A stretch of 33,860 nucleotides of DNA, taken from Pseudomonas protegens. Its GTDB lineage: Bacteria > Pseudomonadota > Gammaproteobacteria > Pseudomonadales > Pseudomonadaceae. Shown here piece after piece: positions 8,892 through 16,755 of this stretch. Where the stretch lies: NCBI RefSeq assembly GCF_003732485.1, contig NZ_MOAK01000073.1, positions 76,424 to 110,283 of the forward strand. The letters run 5' to 3'. Positions within the stretch are counted from its first letter, which is position 1, and every line of letters starts with the position of its first letter. The notes below the pieces were generated by a model that was not told where the DNA came from, searched no databases, and saw only the letters and a list, made by a program, of their open reading frames with translations. The translations under genes were made by a program, and so were the position numbers.

Positions 8892-8907
8892 GCTGAAACC
8901 GCGCTGA

Positions 8908-10248
8908 TCAGAACTCGTGATCGGCGTTGTCCGGGTTCAGGTCGCTGATGCCCAGCTTGCCCGCAGCCTGTTCGATCGAACCGGTCTGCTTCACCAGGGC
9001 GGCGATGGCGTCACGCACGATCTGGTTGCCGGACTCGTTGCCCGCAGCGATCAGTTGATCGTAATGCTCACCCTTGTTGGCGTGGTCCACCATGACCTGG
9101 ATCTTGGCTTCGGTTGCCGCCAGATCGGCTTTCAGGGCGGCGTCGGCAGCCGGGTCGGCCTTGGCCACCAGGGAAGACAGGCTGGCACCGGTCATCTTGC
9201 TGCCGTCGACACGGGTGTACTCGCCCAGGTAGACGTTGCGGATACCCTTGGCATCGTAGAAGTGCGAGTTGTGGGTGTTGTCGCTGAAGCAATCCTGCTC
9301 GTCTTCAGGGGAGTTGGCTTCCAGGGAAACTTTCATCCGCTCGCCCGCCAGTTCGCCCAGGGACAGGCTGCCCATGCCGAACAGCATCTTGCGCAGGCCG
9401 GTTTCGGCCGGTTCGGCTTCCAGGGTGGCGCGGTAGTTGTCGGCCACGTCCGGCTTCCAGTTGCCGACCATTTCTTCCAGGTCGTTGACCAGCAGTTGGG
9501 TCACGGCTTTCAGGTAGGCGCGACGACGCTCGTTGTGGCCGCCGGTGGCACCGGCACCTTCCAGGTAGTCGGAGGCAGGGCGAGCGCCAGCGCCAGGGCC
9601 GGTGCCGTTGAGGTCCTGGCCCCAGAGCAGGAACTCGATGGCATGGTAGCCGGTGGCGACGTTGGCCTCGGCACCGCCCAGCTCGTTCAGGCTGGCGAGT
9701 TTTTCCGGGGTGATATCTTTCACGTCAACTTTGTCTTCGCCGACCTGGATCTCGGTGTTGGCGATGATGTTGGCGGTGGCCCCCGGGTTGCCCAGTGCGT
9801 GCTCGTAGCTCTTGTCGACGTAGTCGATCAGGCCTTCGTCCAGTGGCCAGGCGTTCACCTGCCCTTCCCAGTCATCGATGATGGTGTTGCCGAAGCGGAA
9901 CACTTCGCTCTGCAGGTAAGGCACGCGAGCGGCGACCCAGGCAGCCTTGGCGGCTTTCAGGGTTTCGTCGTTGGGCTTGGCGAGGAAGGCATCGATGGCG
10001 GTTTGCAGGGTTTTCGCGGTGGATTGGGAGTCGCTGTAAACGGCGAACACCATGTCGGCGTAATGCGCGACCACAGCCTTGGCTGCGGCTTCGTCGACCT
10101 TGCCGGCAGCGTCAGTGGCTGGGGTGGCTGTGCTGGTGGCCGGGGTCGGCGCTTGAGCGGCAGCCTTGTCGTCTTTGCCTTCGCCGCAGCCGGCGAGGGA
10201 AATAGCGATGGCCAACAGACTGGCGGTAGCCAGAGGCATACGAATCAT
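8908..10248 (-). CDS. icmP: Imelysin IcmP, peptidase M75-family lipoprotein
   Basis: This 446-residue protein starts MIRMPLATASLLAIAISLAGC, with a lipobox (LAGC, Cys21). A low-complexity Ala/Thr/Pro linker (about 28-50) follows, then the imelysin domain with an intact GYHAIE (GxHxxE, 200-205) followed by FLLWGQD. P. aeruginosa IcmP was described as an insulin-cleaving outer-membrane metalloprotein; later structural work favours a metal- or iron-related role for the family. I prefer the ATG at 10248 because AGGA lies 8 nt upstream of it. The ATG three codons earlier (10257) has the same AGGA overlapping it. It is monocistronic: its own promoter region with an inverted repeat lies upstream and a strong terminator downstream. 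It lies on the same strand as bifA but 162 nt from it. Confidence 0.9.
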   Translation of the reverse strand: MIRMPLATASLLAIAISLAGCGEGKDDKAAAQAPTPATSTATPATDAAGKVDEAAAKAVVAHYADMVFAVYSDSQSTAKTLQTAIDAFLAKPNDETLKAAKAAWVAARVPYLQSEVFRFGNTIIDDWEGQVNAWPLDEGLIDYVDKSYEHALGNPGATANIIANTEIQVGEDKVDVKDITPEKLASLNELGGAEANVATGYHAIEFLLWGQDLNGTGPGAGARPASDYLEGAGATGGHNERRRAYLKAVTQLLVNDLEEMVGNWKPDVADNYRATLEAEPAETGLRKMLFGMGSLSLGELAGERMKVSLEANSPEDEQDCFSDNTHNSHFYDAKGIRNVYLGEYTRVDGSKMTGASLSSLVAKADPAADAALKADLAATEAKIQVMVDHANKGEHYDQLIAAGNESGNQIVRDAIAALVKQTGSIEQAAGKLGISDLNPDNADHEF

Positions 10249-10305
10249 GGCGAACATCCTGCTTCGAGAGGGGAGTGGACGGCGCGGGGGCGCGCAAAAG
10301 CTGCG

Positions 10306-10337
10306 ACATAATGCGAAAGATTTGCATTATGTGTAAA
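10306..10337 (-). promoter_or_regulatory. Predicted icmP promoter with overlapping 9-bp inverted repeat
   Basis: ACATAATGC (10306-10314) and GCATTATGT (10324-10332) form a perfect 9-bp inverted repeat with a 9-nt spacer. On the minus strand TTTACA (10337-10332) and CATTAT (10313-10308) stand 18 nt apart as -35 and -10. The palindrome thus covers the spacer and -10, a usual repressor position, about 60-80 nt before the start codon. Its AT-rich ATAATG/CATTAT arms resemble Fur half-sites but with six extra central bases, so assignment to Fur is inference. Confidence 0.5.
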
Positions 10338-10410
10338 GGGCTGTGCTTGTAAATATTTCTTATTCAGCAGAGGACTGCGCTGGGTCAAGAGGCCCCGCGC
10401 ACCGCCCGTT

Positions 10411-12462
10411 TCAAAGGATCGCCGCATTGCTGCGCTGCGCCTGTTTCAGGTAGGCGCTCAACTCCCGCGCCGGCAGGGGTTTGCTGTAGTGATAGCCCTG
10501 ACCTTCATGGCAGCCTTCGGAGATGATGTAAGCCTCCTGTTCGGCCGTTTCCACACCCTCGGCAATCACCTGCATGCCCAGGCTTTTGCCCAACTGGATG
10601 ATGGCACGCACGATGGTCGCATCGTCGTCGTCATCCAGCAGGTCCTGGACGAAGCTCTTGTCGATCTTGATCTTGTCCAGGGGCAGGCTTTTCAGGTAGC
10701 TCAGGGACGAATAACCGGTACCGAAATCGTCGATGGCGATCAGCGCCCCGGAGCGTCGCAGACTCAGCAGGTGCTGGGCGGCCGTGCTGATGTCTTCCAT
10801 CAGGCCGGTTTCGGTGACTTCCAACTCCAGGCTGCGAGGTGGCAGGCGGTAGATCTGCAGCAGGTTGTTGACCACCCGTGGCAGTTCGGCGTGGTGCAGT
10901 TGCACCGTGGACAGGTTGACCGCCATGCGCAGGTCGCTGAAGCCCATGTCGTGCCATTCGCGCAGTTGGCGGCAGGCCTGGTCCAGCACCCATTCGCCGA
11001 TGGCGATGATGGTGCCGTTCTGCTCCGCCAGGGGAATGAACAGGTCCGGCGGCACCAGGCCGTGTTCCGGGTGTTGCCAGCGAATCAGCGCCTCGACACC
11101 CACCACCCGGTGGTCGCGATAGCTGATCTGTGGCTGATAGACGAGAAAGAACTGCTCCCGGGTCAGGGCGTCGCGCAGGTCCTTTTCCAGTTCCCGGCGC
11201 CGGCGCATTTCGCTGTCGACGCTGGCGATATAGAACTGATAGCGATTGCGTGACCGGCTCTTGGCCAGGGTCATGGTCTGTTCGGCTTTTTGCAGGAGTT
11301 TTTCCGTGCTGTCGCCGTCTTCCGGGAACAGGGTGATGCCGATGGTGGCGCGCAGGCGGATTTCCTGATGATCGAGGGCGAAGGTAGCCTCCAGGTCGTC
11401 GAGGATGCTCTGTGCCAGTTCTGCGGCTTCATAGGGTTGTTCGATATCGGCCTGGACCAGGGCGAACTGATCGCCCCCCAGGCGAGCCAGGGCACCGAGG
11501 CGGCCGCTGTGGCCGCGCAGGCGATCGGCCAGGGCCAGCAGCAGTTGGTCGCCGGTCTGGTAGCTGAACTGTTCGTTGATGCCCTTGAAGTCGTCGAGGC
11601 CGACGCAGAGCACTGCAACTCGGCGTTGCAGGCGCCCGGCGTCCACCAGGATCTTGTCCAGTTGCTGCTGCAGTTGCTGGCGGTTCGGCAGGCCGGTCAG
11701 GAAGTCGTACTGGGCCATGCGCAGCAGGCTGTTTTCCGCTTCGTGGCGCAAGTGGGTATTGCGCTCGATGGAAGCCAGCAACTGGTTGGCGGTGTTGATC
11801 CAGACTCCCAGTTCGTTTTTTTCGTGACCCTTGAGCAGCGGTAACTGGTGTTCGCTGGGACGATCGGGGTTGATGGTGGTCAGGTGCTCGATGATTCGCG
11901 ACAGCGGTTTGGTCAGCAACCAGTGATAGACCAGGTACAGCACCAGGCCCATGGCCAGGGCGCGCAGGACTCCAGAGATGAAGATGATCACCGAACTGAT
12001 GATGAAGTCCTGGCCATAGGTGGCGGTGTCGAGGGTGATGCTCAGGTCGCCGTAATACTCGCTGTAGGGACCGCGGCCCACCAATTGGGTGGTGAAGGTG
12101 CGTTCCTGGCCAAGAATCAGGTCAGTGAGCCAGCGACTGGAGGAGTGCTGCAGATCGCGGGACTTTTCCGCGAGCATGGTTTCGTTGGGGTGGCCAATGG
12201 AGGCCATGCGCACCGCATCATCCTGGAACAGGCCTTCAATGACTTGCATGCCCATTTCCCGGTCCAGGCTGTAGACCGCCTGTGTCGATGGGTCGCGAAA
12301 CATGTCGAGAATGCGCTGGGCATCGTTAGCAACCGCCTGCCGAGTCTTGTAGGCATCGAAGACGATCTGGGCGCAGCTCAGGACTACGCCCACTATGAGT
12401 GCCGACAGCAGCACAACCCGGAGCAACTTCACCGACAAGCTGTTTTTGAGTTCCAGCTTCAA
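10411..12462 (-). CDS. bifA: Cyclic-di-GMP phosphodiesterase BifA (GGDQF-EAL)
   Basis: This is an inner-membrane enzyme that hydrolyses c-di-GMP and in Pseudomonas promotes swarming and biofilm dispersal. It has 683 residues, close to BifA of P. aeruginosa. Its layout is: transmembrane helix about 12-35, periplasmic sensor region 36-152, second helix about 153-180, HAMP-like linker, GGDEF domain (about 245-410) and EAL domain (about 430-675). The cyclase motif is degenerate, GGDQF at 329-333, as is typical of BifA. The EAL motif is intact (E457-A-L in VEALIRWQHP), as are DDFGTGYSSLSYL and EGVET. It starts at 12462, MKLELKNS. It lies between sodB and icmP on the same strand with its own leader of about 260 nt, in which I see no clear promoter. 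Confidence 0.93.
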   Translation of the reverse strand: MKLELKNSLSVKLLRVVLLSALIVGVVLSCAQIVFDAYKTRQAVANDAQRILDMFRDPSTQAVYSLDREMGMQVIEGLFQDDAVRMASIGHPNETMLAEKSRDLQHSSSRWLTDLILGQERTFTTQLVGRGPYSEYYGDLSITLDTATYGQDFIISSVIIFISGVLRALAMGLVLYLVYHWLLTKPLSRIIEHLTTINPDRPSEHQLPLLKGHEKNELGVWINTANQLLASIERNTHLRHEAENSLLRMAQYDFLTGLPNRQQLQQQLDKILVDAGRLQRRVAVLCVGLDDFKGINEQFSYQTGDQLLLALADRLRGHSGRLGALARLGGDQFALVQADIEQPYEAAELAQSILDDLEATFALDHQEIRLRATIGITLFPEDGDSTEKLLQKAEQTMTLAKSRSRNRYQFYIASVDSEMRRRRELEKDLRDALTREQFFLVYQPQISYRDHRVVGVEALIRWQHPEHGLVPPDLFIPLAEQNGTIIAIGEWVLDQACRQLREWHDMGFSDLRMAVNLSTVQLHHAELPRVVNNLLQIYRLPPRSLELEVTETGLMEDISTAAQHLLSLRRSGALIAIDDFGTGYSSLSYLKSLPLDKIKIDKSFVQDLLDDDDDATIVRAIIQLGKSLGMQVIAEGVETAEQEAYIISEGCHEGQGYHYSKPLPARELSAYLKQAQRSNAAIL

Positions 12463-12722
12463 AGGGCTATTCCTTGTTCCGTGCGTGTAGCGTCAAGTTG
12501 CCATGAGTATTGGCAATCCCGTGTTGGCCGTCAAAGTGACATTAATGCCGAGTACAGGACGTCTGCGGGCCAGGCCCGGGTGATCAGATTCAGGATTGCT
12601 CTTGCTGTGGATAGTGTGTCGGTAGCGACGCCTTGCAACTTGAGGGGCGGCGTTGATTTTTACATCAGATCAATCTTAGCGCCTCGGTTGGGCGGGACAA
12701 GATGCCGGCTTTGTCAGAGGCC

Positions 12723-12751
12723 AAAAAAAACCCGGCCAGGCCGGGTTTTTT
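12723..12751 (-). terminator. Terminator of sodB
   Basis: CCCGGCC (12731-12737) pairs with GGCCGGG (12739-12745). It is flanked by eight A on one side and six T on the other, so it can work on both strands. It sits 16 nt after the sodB stop and insulates sodB from bifA. Confidence 0.92.
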
Positions 12752-12766
12752 GCACTGCAAACGGAC

Positions 12767-13363
12767 TTAAGCGACGAAGTTCTTGCCTTCGAACTGCTCA
12801 GCCACGAATTTCCAGTTGACCAGGTTCCAGAACGCTTCGACGTATTTAGGACGAACGTTGCGGTAGTCGATGTAGTAGGCGTGTTCCCAGACGTCGCAGG
12901 TCAGCAGCGGAGTGTCGCCGCTGGTCAGCGGGTTGCCGGCGCCGATGGTGCTGGCCAGGGCCAGGGAACCGTCAGCCTTCTTCACCAGCCAGCCCCATCC
13001 GGAGCCGAAGGTGCCAACCGAAGTCTTGGTGAATTCTTCTTTGAACTTGTCGAACGAACCGAACGCAGCGTTGATGGCTTCAGCCAGGGCGCCGGTAGGT
13101 TGGCCGCCGGCGTTTGGCGCCAGGCAGTTCCAGTAGAAAGTGTGGTTCCAGACCTGGGCTGCGTTGTTGAAGATGCCGCCCGAAGAGGTTTTGACGATCT
13201 GTTCCAGAGTCTTGCCTTCGAACTCGGTGCCTGGCACCAGGTTGTTCAGGTTCACGACATAGGTGTTGTGGTGCTTGTCGTGGTGGTATTCCAGGGTTTC
13301 CTTGGAAATGTGCGGCTGCAGGGCGTCGTGTGCATAGGGCAGCGGCGGCAATTCGAAAGCCAT
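12767..13363 (-). CDS. sodB: Iron superoxide dismutase
   Basis: This cytoplasmic enzyme converts superoxide to hydrogen peroxide and oxygen. It has 198 residues, the standard length. It starts [15 protein letters not shown] with AGGAGAATCATC before the ATG; a reading 16 codons longer lacks family support. The metal ligands are visible: His27 in YHHDKHH, His in VWNHTFYW, and Asp and His in [13 protein letters not shown] near residues 157-161. The Gln in [10 protein letters not shown] and its position in the N-terminal half mark the iron type rather than the manganese type. In Pseudomonas sodB is down-regulated at low iron through PrrF small RNAs; no PrrF locus is in this window. It has its own terminator. 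Confidence 0.97.
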   Translation of the reverse strand: MAFELPPLPYAHDALQPHISKETLEYHHDKHHNTYVVNLNNLVPGTEFEGKTLEQIVKTSSGGIFNNAAQVWNHTFYWNCLAPNAGGQPTGALAEAINAAFGSFDKFKEEFTKTSVGTFGSGWGWLVKKADGSLALASTIGAGNPLTSGDTPLLTCDVWEHAYYIDYRNVRPKYVEAFWNLVNWKFVAEQFEGKNFVA

Positions 13364-13539
13364 GATGATTCTCCTAATCAGGTCAGTTGCGGTGAGCGCA
13401 AGGCCGATCACGGGCGGCCAGACAAGCGCCGGGGAGTTTGTACTCTTTGCGGCGCAGGGTTCGGATCATAGCACCGGGGGTGCGGCTTAACCACGCAACA
13501 ACTGTGTGGGATAGAGGTTCCAGAGCCTTTTGGAATAAG

Positions 13540-14142
13540 TCACGCAGCACTGATCAGTTGGAACGCCACGCTGAACATCATCACCGCCACCAGCAGGTCG
13601 AGAATCCTCCAGGTACTGGGGCGAGCCAGCCACGGAGCCAGCCAGGCGGCGCCCAGGGCCAAGGTAAAGAACCACAGCAATGAAGCGCTGGCGGCCCCCA
13701 CCACGTAAGCGCCGGGCTCGGTTTGTTGTGCCCCCAGTGAACCGATCAGCAGCACGGTATCCAGGTAGACGTGGGGATTGAGCAGGGTGACCGCCAGGGC
13801 ACTGAGCATGACCGCCCGGAGCGAACGCACGGTCTGGCCTTCGCCCTGTTGCAGGCTTTGTTTCGAGCAGGCCCGGCGCAGGGCCTGGGCGCCGTACCAG
13901 ATCAGGAACGCCGCGCCGCCCCAGCGCGCCACTGCCAGTAGCATCGGGCTCTGGGTCAGGACGGTGGCCAGGCCGAACACGCCGGCCGCCACCAACAGGG
14001 CATCGCAGGTCACGCACAGTGCCGCCACTGGCAAGTGGTGCTCACGGCGCAGGCTCTGAGCCAGGACGAAGGCGTTTTGTGTACCGATGGCCATGATCAG
14101 GCCGGCGGCCACCAAGAGACCGTTTACATAGCTTTGCCACAT
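13540..14142 (-). CDS. argO: LysE/ArgO-family amino-acid exporter
   Basis: This inner-membrane exporter, probably of basic amino acids, has 200 residues and about six hydrophobic segments. The family N terminus has GLIMAIGTQNAFVLAQSLRR (the LysE Gx4GxQN-type motif), and TLLNPHVYLDTVLLIGS contains the conserved NPxxxLD. The start at 14142 has GAGGAGC upstream, inside the end of the preceding ACT-domain gene. Only 2 nt separate that gene's stop from this ATG, so they form an operon. The LysR activator ArgP is encoded just beyond, divergently, the arrangement expected for regulation of argO by ArgP in response to Arg/Lys. The substrate is inferred from family and context. Confidence 0.88.
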   Translation of the reverse strand: MWQSYVNGLLVAAGLIMAIGTQNAFVLAQSLRREHHLPVAALCVTCDALLVAAGVFGLATVLTQSPMLLAVARWGGAAFLIWYGAQALRRACSKQSLQQGEGQTVRSLRAVMLSALAVTLLNPHVYLDTVLLIGSLGAQQTEPGAYVVGAASASLLWFFTLALGAAWLAPWLARPSTWRILDLLVAVMMFSVAFQLISAA

Positions 14143-14144
14143 GA

Positions 14145-14549
14145 TTATTGCTCCTCGCCGGCGGCCAGTTTTTGCAGAACCTGCATGGCTCGCCGGGCAT
14201 CCGCCTGACCGACAAACAGGTGGTCGTGGTAATAGCCGGCGATCACGTTGCAGCTGATCCCGGCCCGGCCCAGGGCGCCGGCGAAGGCCGCTGTCAGGCC
14301 CACGGCTTCCAGGGCCGAATGGACGTTGAGGGTGATCCAGGCAGCCACGTAATCGAAGGCCAGCCCCAGGCGCTCGGCCTGTTGGCGCTGGACGATGACC
14401 GTCAATCCCTCGCGTTCGCGAAAGCTGCCCAGCACTTCGCAGTCCTGCAGCAGGCTGGGGTCAGTGAGGGAGCAGAACACGTACTCGCCGTCGTTGAGCT
14501 GCGGGCTCATGCTGCGCAGCAGGGTAGCGAGGGAGGTTTCACCGGCCAT
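14145..14549 (-). CDS. ACT-domain protein (134 aa)
   Basis: The start at 14549 gives MAGETSLATLLRSMSPQLND, with AAGGA 8 nt upstream. A longer reading to 14648 crosses the divergent argP promoter region and is rejected. The product has two small alpha/beta halves in which I see ACT-like features: GEYVFCSL...REREGLTVIV, then WITLNVHSALEAVGLTAAFAGAL with AGISCNVIAGYYHDHLFV near residues 80-115. This pattern belongs to small stand-alone ACT proteins of Pseudomonas and other proteobacteria that are predicted to bind amino acids. Being co-transcribed with argO suggests a sensory or buffering role in basic amino-acid export, which is inference. There is no signal peptide, so it is cytoplasmic. Confidence 0.8.
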   Translation of the reverse strand: MAGETSLATLLRSMSPQLNDGEYVFCSLTDPSLLQDCEVLGSFREREGLTVIVQRQQAERLGLAFDYVAAWITLNVHSALEAVGLTAAFAGALGRAGISCNVIAGYYHDHLFVGQADARRAMQVLQKLAAGEEQ

Positions 14550-14659
14550 GAACAAAATCCTTGAGCGAAGAAGCATTACAGAGGCTGTACGCTGGCTATT
14601 TTCTCGCTTCAGGCGGTATAAGAAAAACCAATAGTGCTGATCACTCATTAGGAAAACTG

Positions 14660-15559
14660 ATGTTCGACTACAAGTTGCTCTCTGCCCTGGCCGCGGTGAT
14701 CGAACAGGCAGGATTCGAACGGGCGGCCCAGGTGCTGGGATTGTCGCAGTCGGCGATTTCCCAGCGCATCAAACTGCTGGAAGCCCGGGTCGGGCAGCCG
14801 GTGCTGGTGCGGGTGACGCCACCTTCGCCCACGGAAATCGGTCGCCGCCTGCTCAACCATGTGCAGCAGGTACGCCTTCTGGAGCGGGACCTGCAAAGCC
14901 TGGTGCCGGCCCTGGACGAAGAAGGCTTGCCGGAACGCCTGCGCATCGCCCTCAATGCCGACAGCCTGGCCACCTGGTGGGCCGAAGCGGTGTCTGACTT
15001 CTGCGCCGAACATCACTTGCTCCTGGACCTGGTGGTGGAGGACCAGACGGTGGGCCTCAAGCGCATGCGCGCTGGCGAAGTGGCGGCTTGTGTCTGCGCC
15101 AGTGAGCGTCCGGTAGCCGGGGCCCGCAGTCTGCTACTGGGCGCCATGCGTTACCGTGCCCTGGCCAGCCCGGCGTTCATCGCCCGGCATTTTCCCCAGG
15201 GCGTACGTGCCGAGCAGGTGGCTCGGACCCCGGCGTTGGTGTTCGGCCCTGACGATTTCCTGCAGCATCGCTACCTGGCGTCTCTGGGTGTCGATGGCGG
15301 TTTCGAGCATCATTTGTGCCCGTCTTCCGAAGGCTTCATCCGCCTTACCGAAGCCGGTCTGGGCTGGGGGCTGGTGCCCGAACTGCAGGTTCGCGAGCAG
15401 CTGCAGCGAGGCTTGCTGGTGGAGCTTTTACCGGATAAACCCATCGATGTGCCGCTGTACTGGCATCATTGGCGCAACGGCGGACAATTGCTGGGCTTGT
15501 TGACCGAGCACCTGGCACGTTTATCTGCACAATGGTTGGTGCCTTGGAAGCAGCCATGA
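14660..15559 (+). CDS. argP: LysR-type regulator ArgP (IciA)
   Basis: This DNA-binding regulator has 299 residues, the usual size. An N-terminal winged helix-turn-helix lies at about 5-60 (VIEQAGFERAAQVLGLSQSA, then ISQRIKLLEARVGQPVLVR), followed by the effector-binding domain. The start at 14660 (MFDYKLLSAL) has TTAGGAAAACTG directly upstream. It is transcribed away from the ACT-argO operon with about 110 nt between, the standard arrangement of a LysR regulator with its target. In E. coli ArgP senses arginine and lysine and activates argO. The weakly matching family segment FGPDDFLQHRYLASLG with the C-terminal YWHHWR is typical of the ArgP/IciA branch. Confidence 0.9.
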   Translation: MFDYKLLSALAAVIEQAGFERAAQVLGLSQSAISQRIKLLEARVGQPVLVRVTPPSPTEIGRRLLNHVQQVRLLERDLQSLVPALDEEGLPERLRIALNADSLATWWAEAVSDFCAEHHLLLDLVVEDQTVGLKRMRAGEVAACVCASERPVAGARSLLLGAMRYRALASPAFIARHFPQGVRAEQVARTPALVFGPDDFLQHRYLASLGVDGGFEHHLCPSSEGFIRLTEAGLGWGLVPELQVREQLQRGLLVELLPDKPIDVPLYWHHWRNGGQLLGLLTEHLARLSAQWLVPWKQP

Positions 15560-15640
15560 GCGTCAAGCGACAAGCTGCGAGTGCACAGCTTGGGCTTCGA
15601 TTTTCAATCTGCGGCTTGTAGTTCGTGGCTCGTCACTGCT
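15557..15640. repeat. Degenerate CAAGCTGC-type Pseudomonas intergenic repeat
   Basis: The gap between argP and the epimerase gene holds runs of related short words (GTCAAGCGACAAGCTGCGAG, ACAGCTTGGGCTTCG, GCGGCTTGTAGTTCGTGGCT). The words CAAGC/GCTTG, AGCTGC and GCGGC recur in both orientations. It looks like a decayed copy of the CAAGCTGCAAGC-type repeats common between genes of fluorescent pseudomonads. Boundaries are approximate. No promoter for the epimerase gene is obvious in it. Confidence 0.4.
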
Positions 15641-15656
15641 TTGTTTAGGAATATTC

Positions 15657-16649
15657 ATGAAAATTCTGGTTACCGGCGCAAGCGGCTTCATCGGCGGGCG
15701 CTTTGCTCGTTTTGCCCTTGAGCAGGGCCTGGAGGTCCGGGTCAACGGCCGTCGGGCCGAAGCGGTGGATCACCTGGTGCGCCGTGGCGCCGAGTTCGTC
15801 CAGGGCGACTTGAACGATGCTGGCCTGGTGCGCGAACTCTGTCGCGATGTCGATACCGTGGTGCACTGCGCCGGTGCGGTGGGCTTGTGGGGGCGTTATC
15901 AGGATTTCCATCAGGGCAACGTGCTGGTCACTGAGAATGTGGTTGAAGCCTGCCTCAAGCAGCGGGTCCAGCGCCTGGTGCACCTGTCCTCGCCGTCGAT
16001 CTATTTCGATGGCCGTGATCATTTGGGGCTGACCGAAGAGCAAGTGCCCAAGCGTTTCAGGCACCCCTACGCAGCCACCAAGTACCTGGCCGAGCAGAAG
16101 GTCTTCGGTGCCCAGGAGTTCGGGCTGGAGGTCATTGCGCTGCGGCCGCGTTTTGTCACCGGTGCCGGCGACATGAGTATTTTCCCGCGGCTGCTGAAGA
16201 TGCAGCGCAAAGGTCGCCTGGCCATCGTCGGCAATGGTCTGAACAAGGTCGACTTCACCAGTGTGCACAACCTCAACGAGGCCCTGTTCAGCAGCTTGCA
16301 CGCCAGTGGCTCGGCCCTGGGCAAGGTCTACAACATCAGCAACGGTGCACCGGTGCCGCTGTGGGACGTGGTCAACTATGTGATGCGCCAGATGCAGGTC
16401 CCGCAAGTCACCCGCTATCGCTCCTTTGGTCTGGCCTACAGCGTGGCGGCGCTTAACGAGGGTTTCTGCAAGCTCTGGCCGGGCCGTCCGGAGCCGACCT
16501 TGTCGCGCCTGGGAATGCAGGTCATGAACAAGAACTTCACCCTCGATATCAGTCGGGCCCGGCATTACCTCGGCTATGAGCCCAAGGTCAGCTTGTGGGC
16601 CGCTCTGGATGAGTTCTGCAGCTGGTGGAAGGCTCAGGACATAAGCTGA
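15657..16649 (+). CDS. NAD(P)-dependent epimerase/dehydratase-like SDR protein
   Basis: This 330-residue extended short-chain dehydrogenase has the nucleotide-binding motif GASGFIGG at residues 7-14, an acidic QGDLND stretch, HCAGAVGLWG, a catalytic Ser in HLSSPSIYFDG, and YAATK (the YxxxK pair). The C-terminal half has 3-beta-HSD/OleD-like features: RPRFVTGAGDMSIFPRLLK, then NKVDFTSVHNLNEAL. It is cytoplasmic and probably acts on a lipid or sterol-like ketone or hydroxy group, though the substrate cannot be told from sequence. The start at 15657 has TTAGGAATATTC before it. A gene of this type stands at the same place in P. aeruginosa as I remember it (about PA4361). It is followed after about 106 nt by a membrane coiled-coil gene with its own promoter. 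Confidence 0.8.
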   Translation: MKILVTGASGFIGGRFARFALEQGLEVRVNGRRAEAVDHLVRRGAEFVQGDLNDAGLVRELCRDVDTVVHCAGAVGLWGRYQDFHQGNVLVTENVVEACLKQRVQRLVHLSSPSIYFDGRDHLGLTEEQVPKRFRHPYAATKYLAEQKVFGAQEFGLEVIALRPRFVTGAGDMSIFPRLLKMQRKGRLAIVGNGLNKVDFTSVHNLNEALFSSLHASGSALGKVYNISNGAPVPLWDVVNYVMRQMQVPQVTRYRSFGLAYSVAALNEGFCKLWPGRPEPTLSRLGMQVMNKNFTLDISRARHYLGYEPKVSLWAALDEFCSWWKAQDIS

Positions 16650-16686
16650 AATCAAAGACTGAACCCGGTTTGCCCGGGCCGGTCCA

Positions 16687-16714
16687 TTGGTCGGGTGGAT
16701 TAGCGGTTTATACT
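16687..16714 (+). promoter_or_regulatory. Predicted sigma70-type promoter
   Basis: TTGGTC (16687-16692) and TATACT (16709-16714) are 16 nt apart and lie about 40 nt before the start codon of the coiled-coil protein gene. The -10 matches five of six consensus bases; the -35 keeps only the TTG. Confidence 0.5.
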
Positions 16715-16755
16715 CGCCGCATTCAGCCATCACCGCGATTCACAAAGGTTGCCCC

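Noticed and set aside
6158..10311. Long plus-strand frames opposite the imelysin/DUF1111 cluster (6158-7573, 7357-8478, 8917-10311)
   Set aside because: The minus-strand genes have lipoboxes, heme sites and RBS; the opposite frames have none.
15645..16733. 362-codon minus-strand frame opposite the epimerase
   Set aside because: The plus strand shows the Rossmann motif and YxxxK; the antisense frame is a composition artefact.
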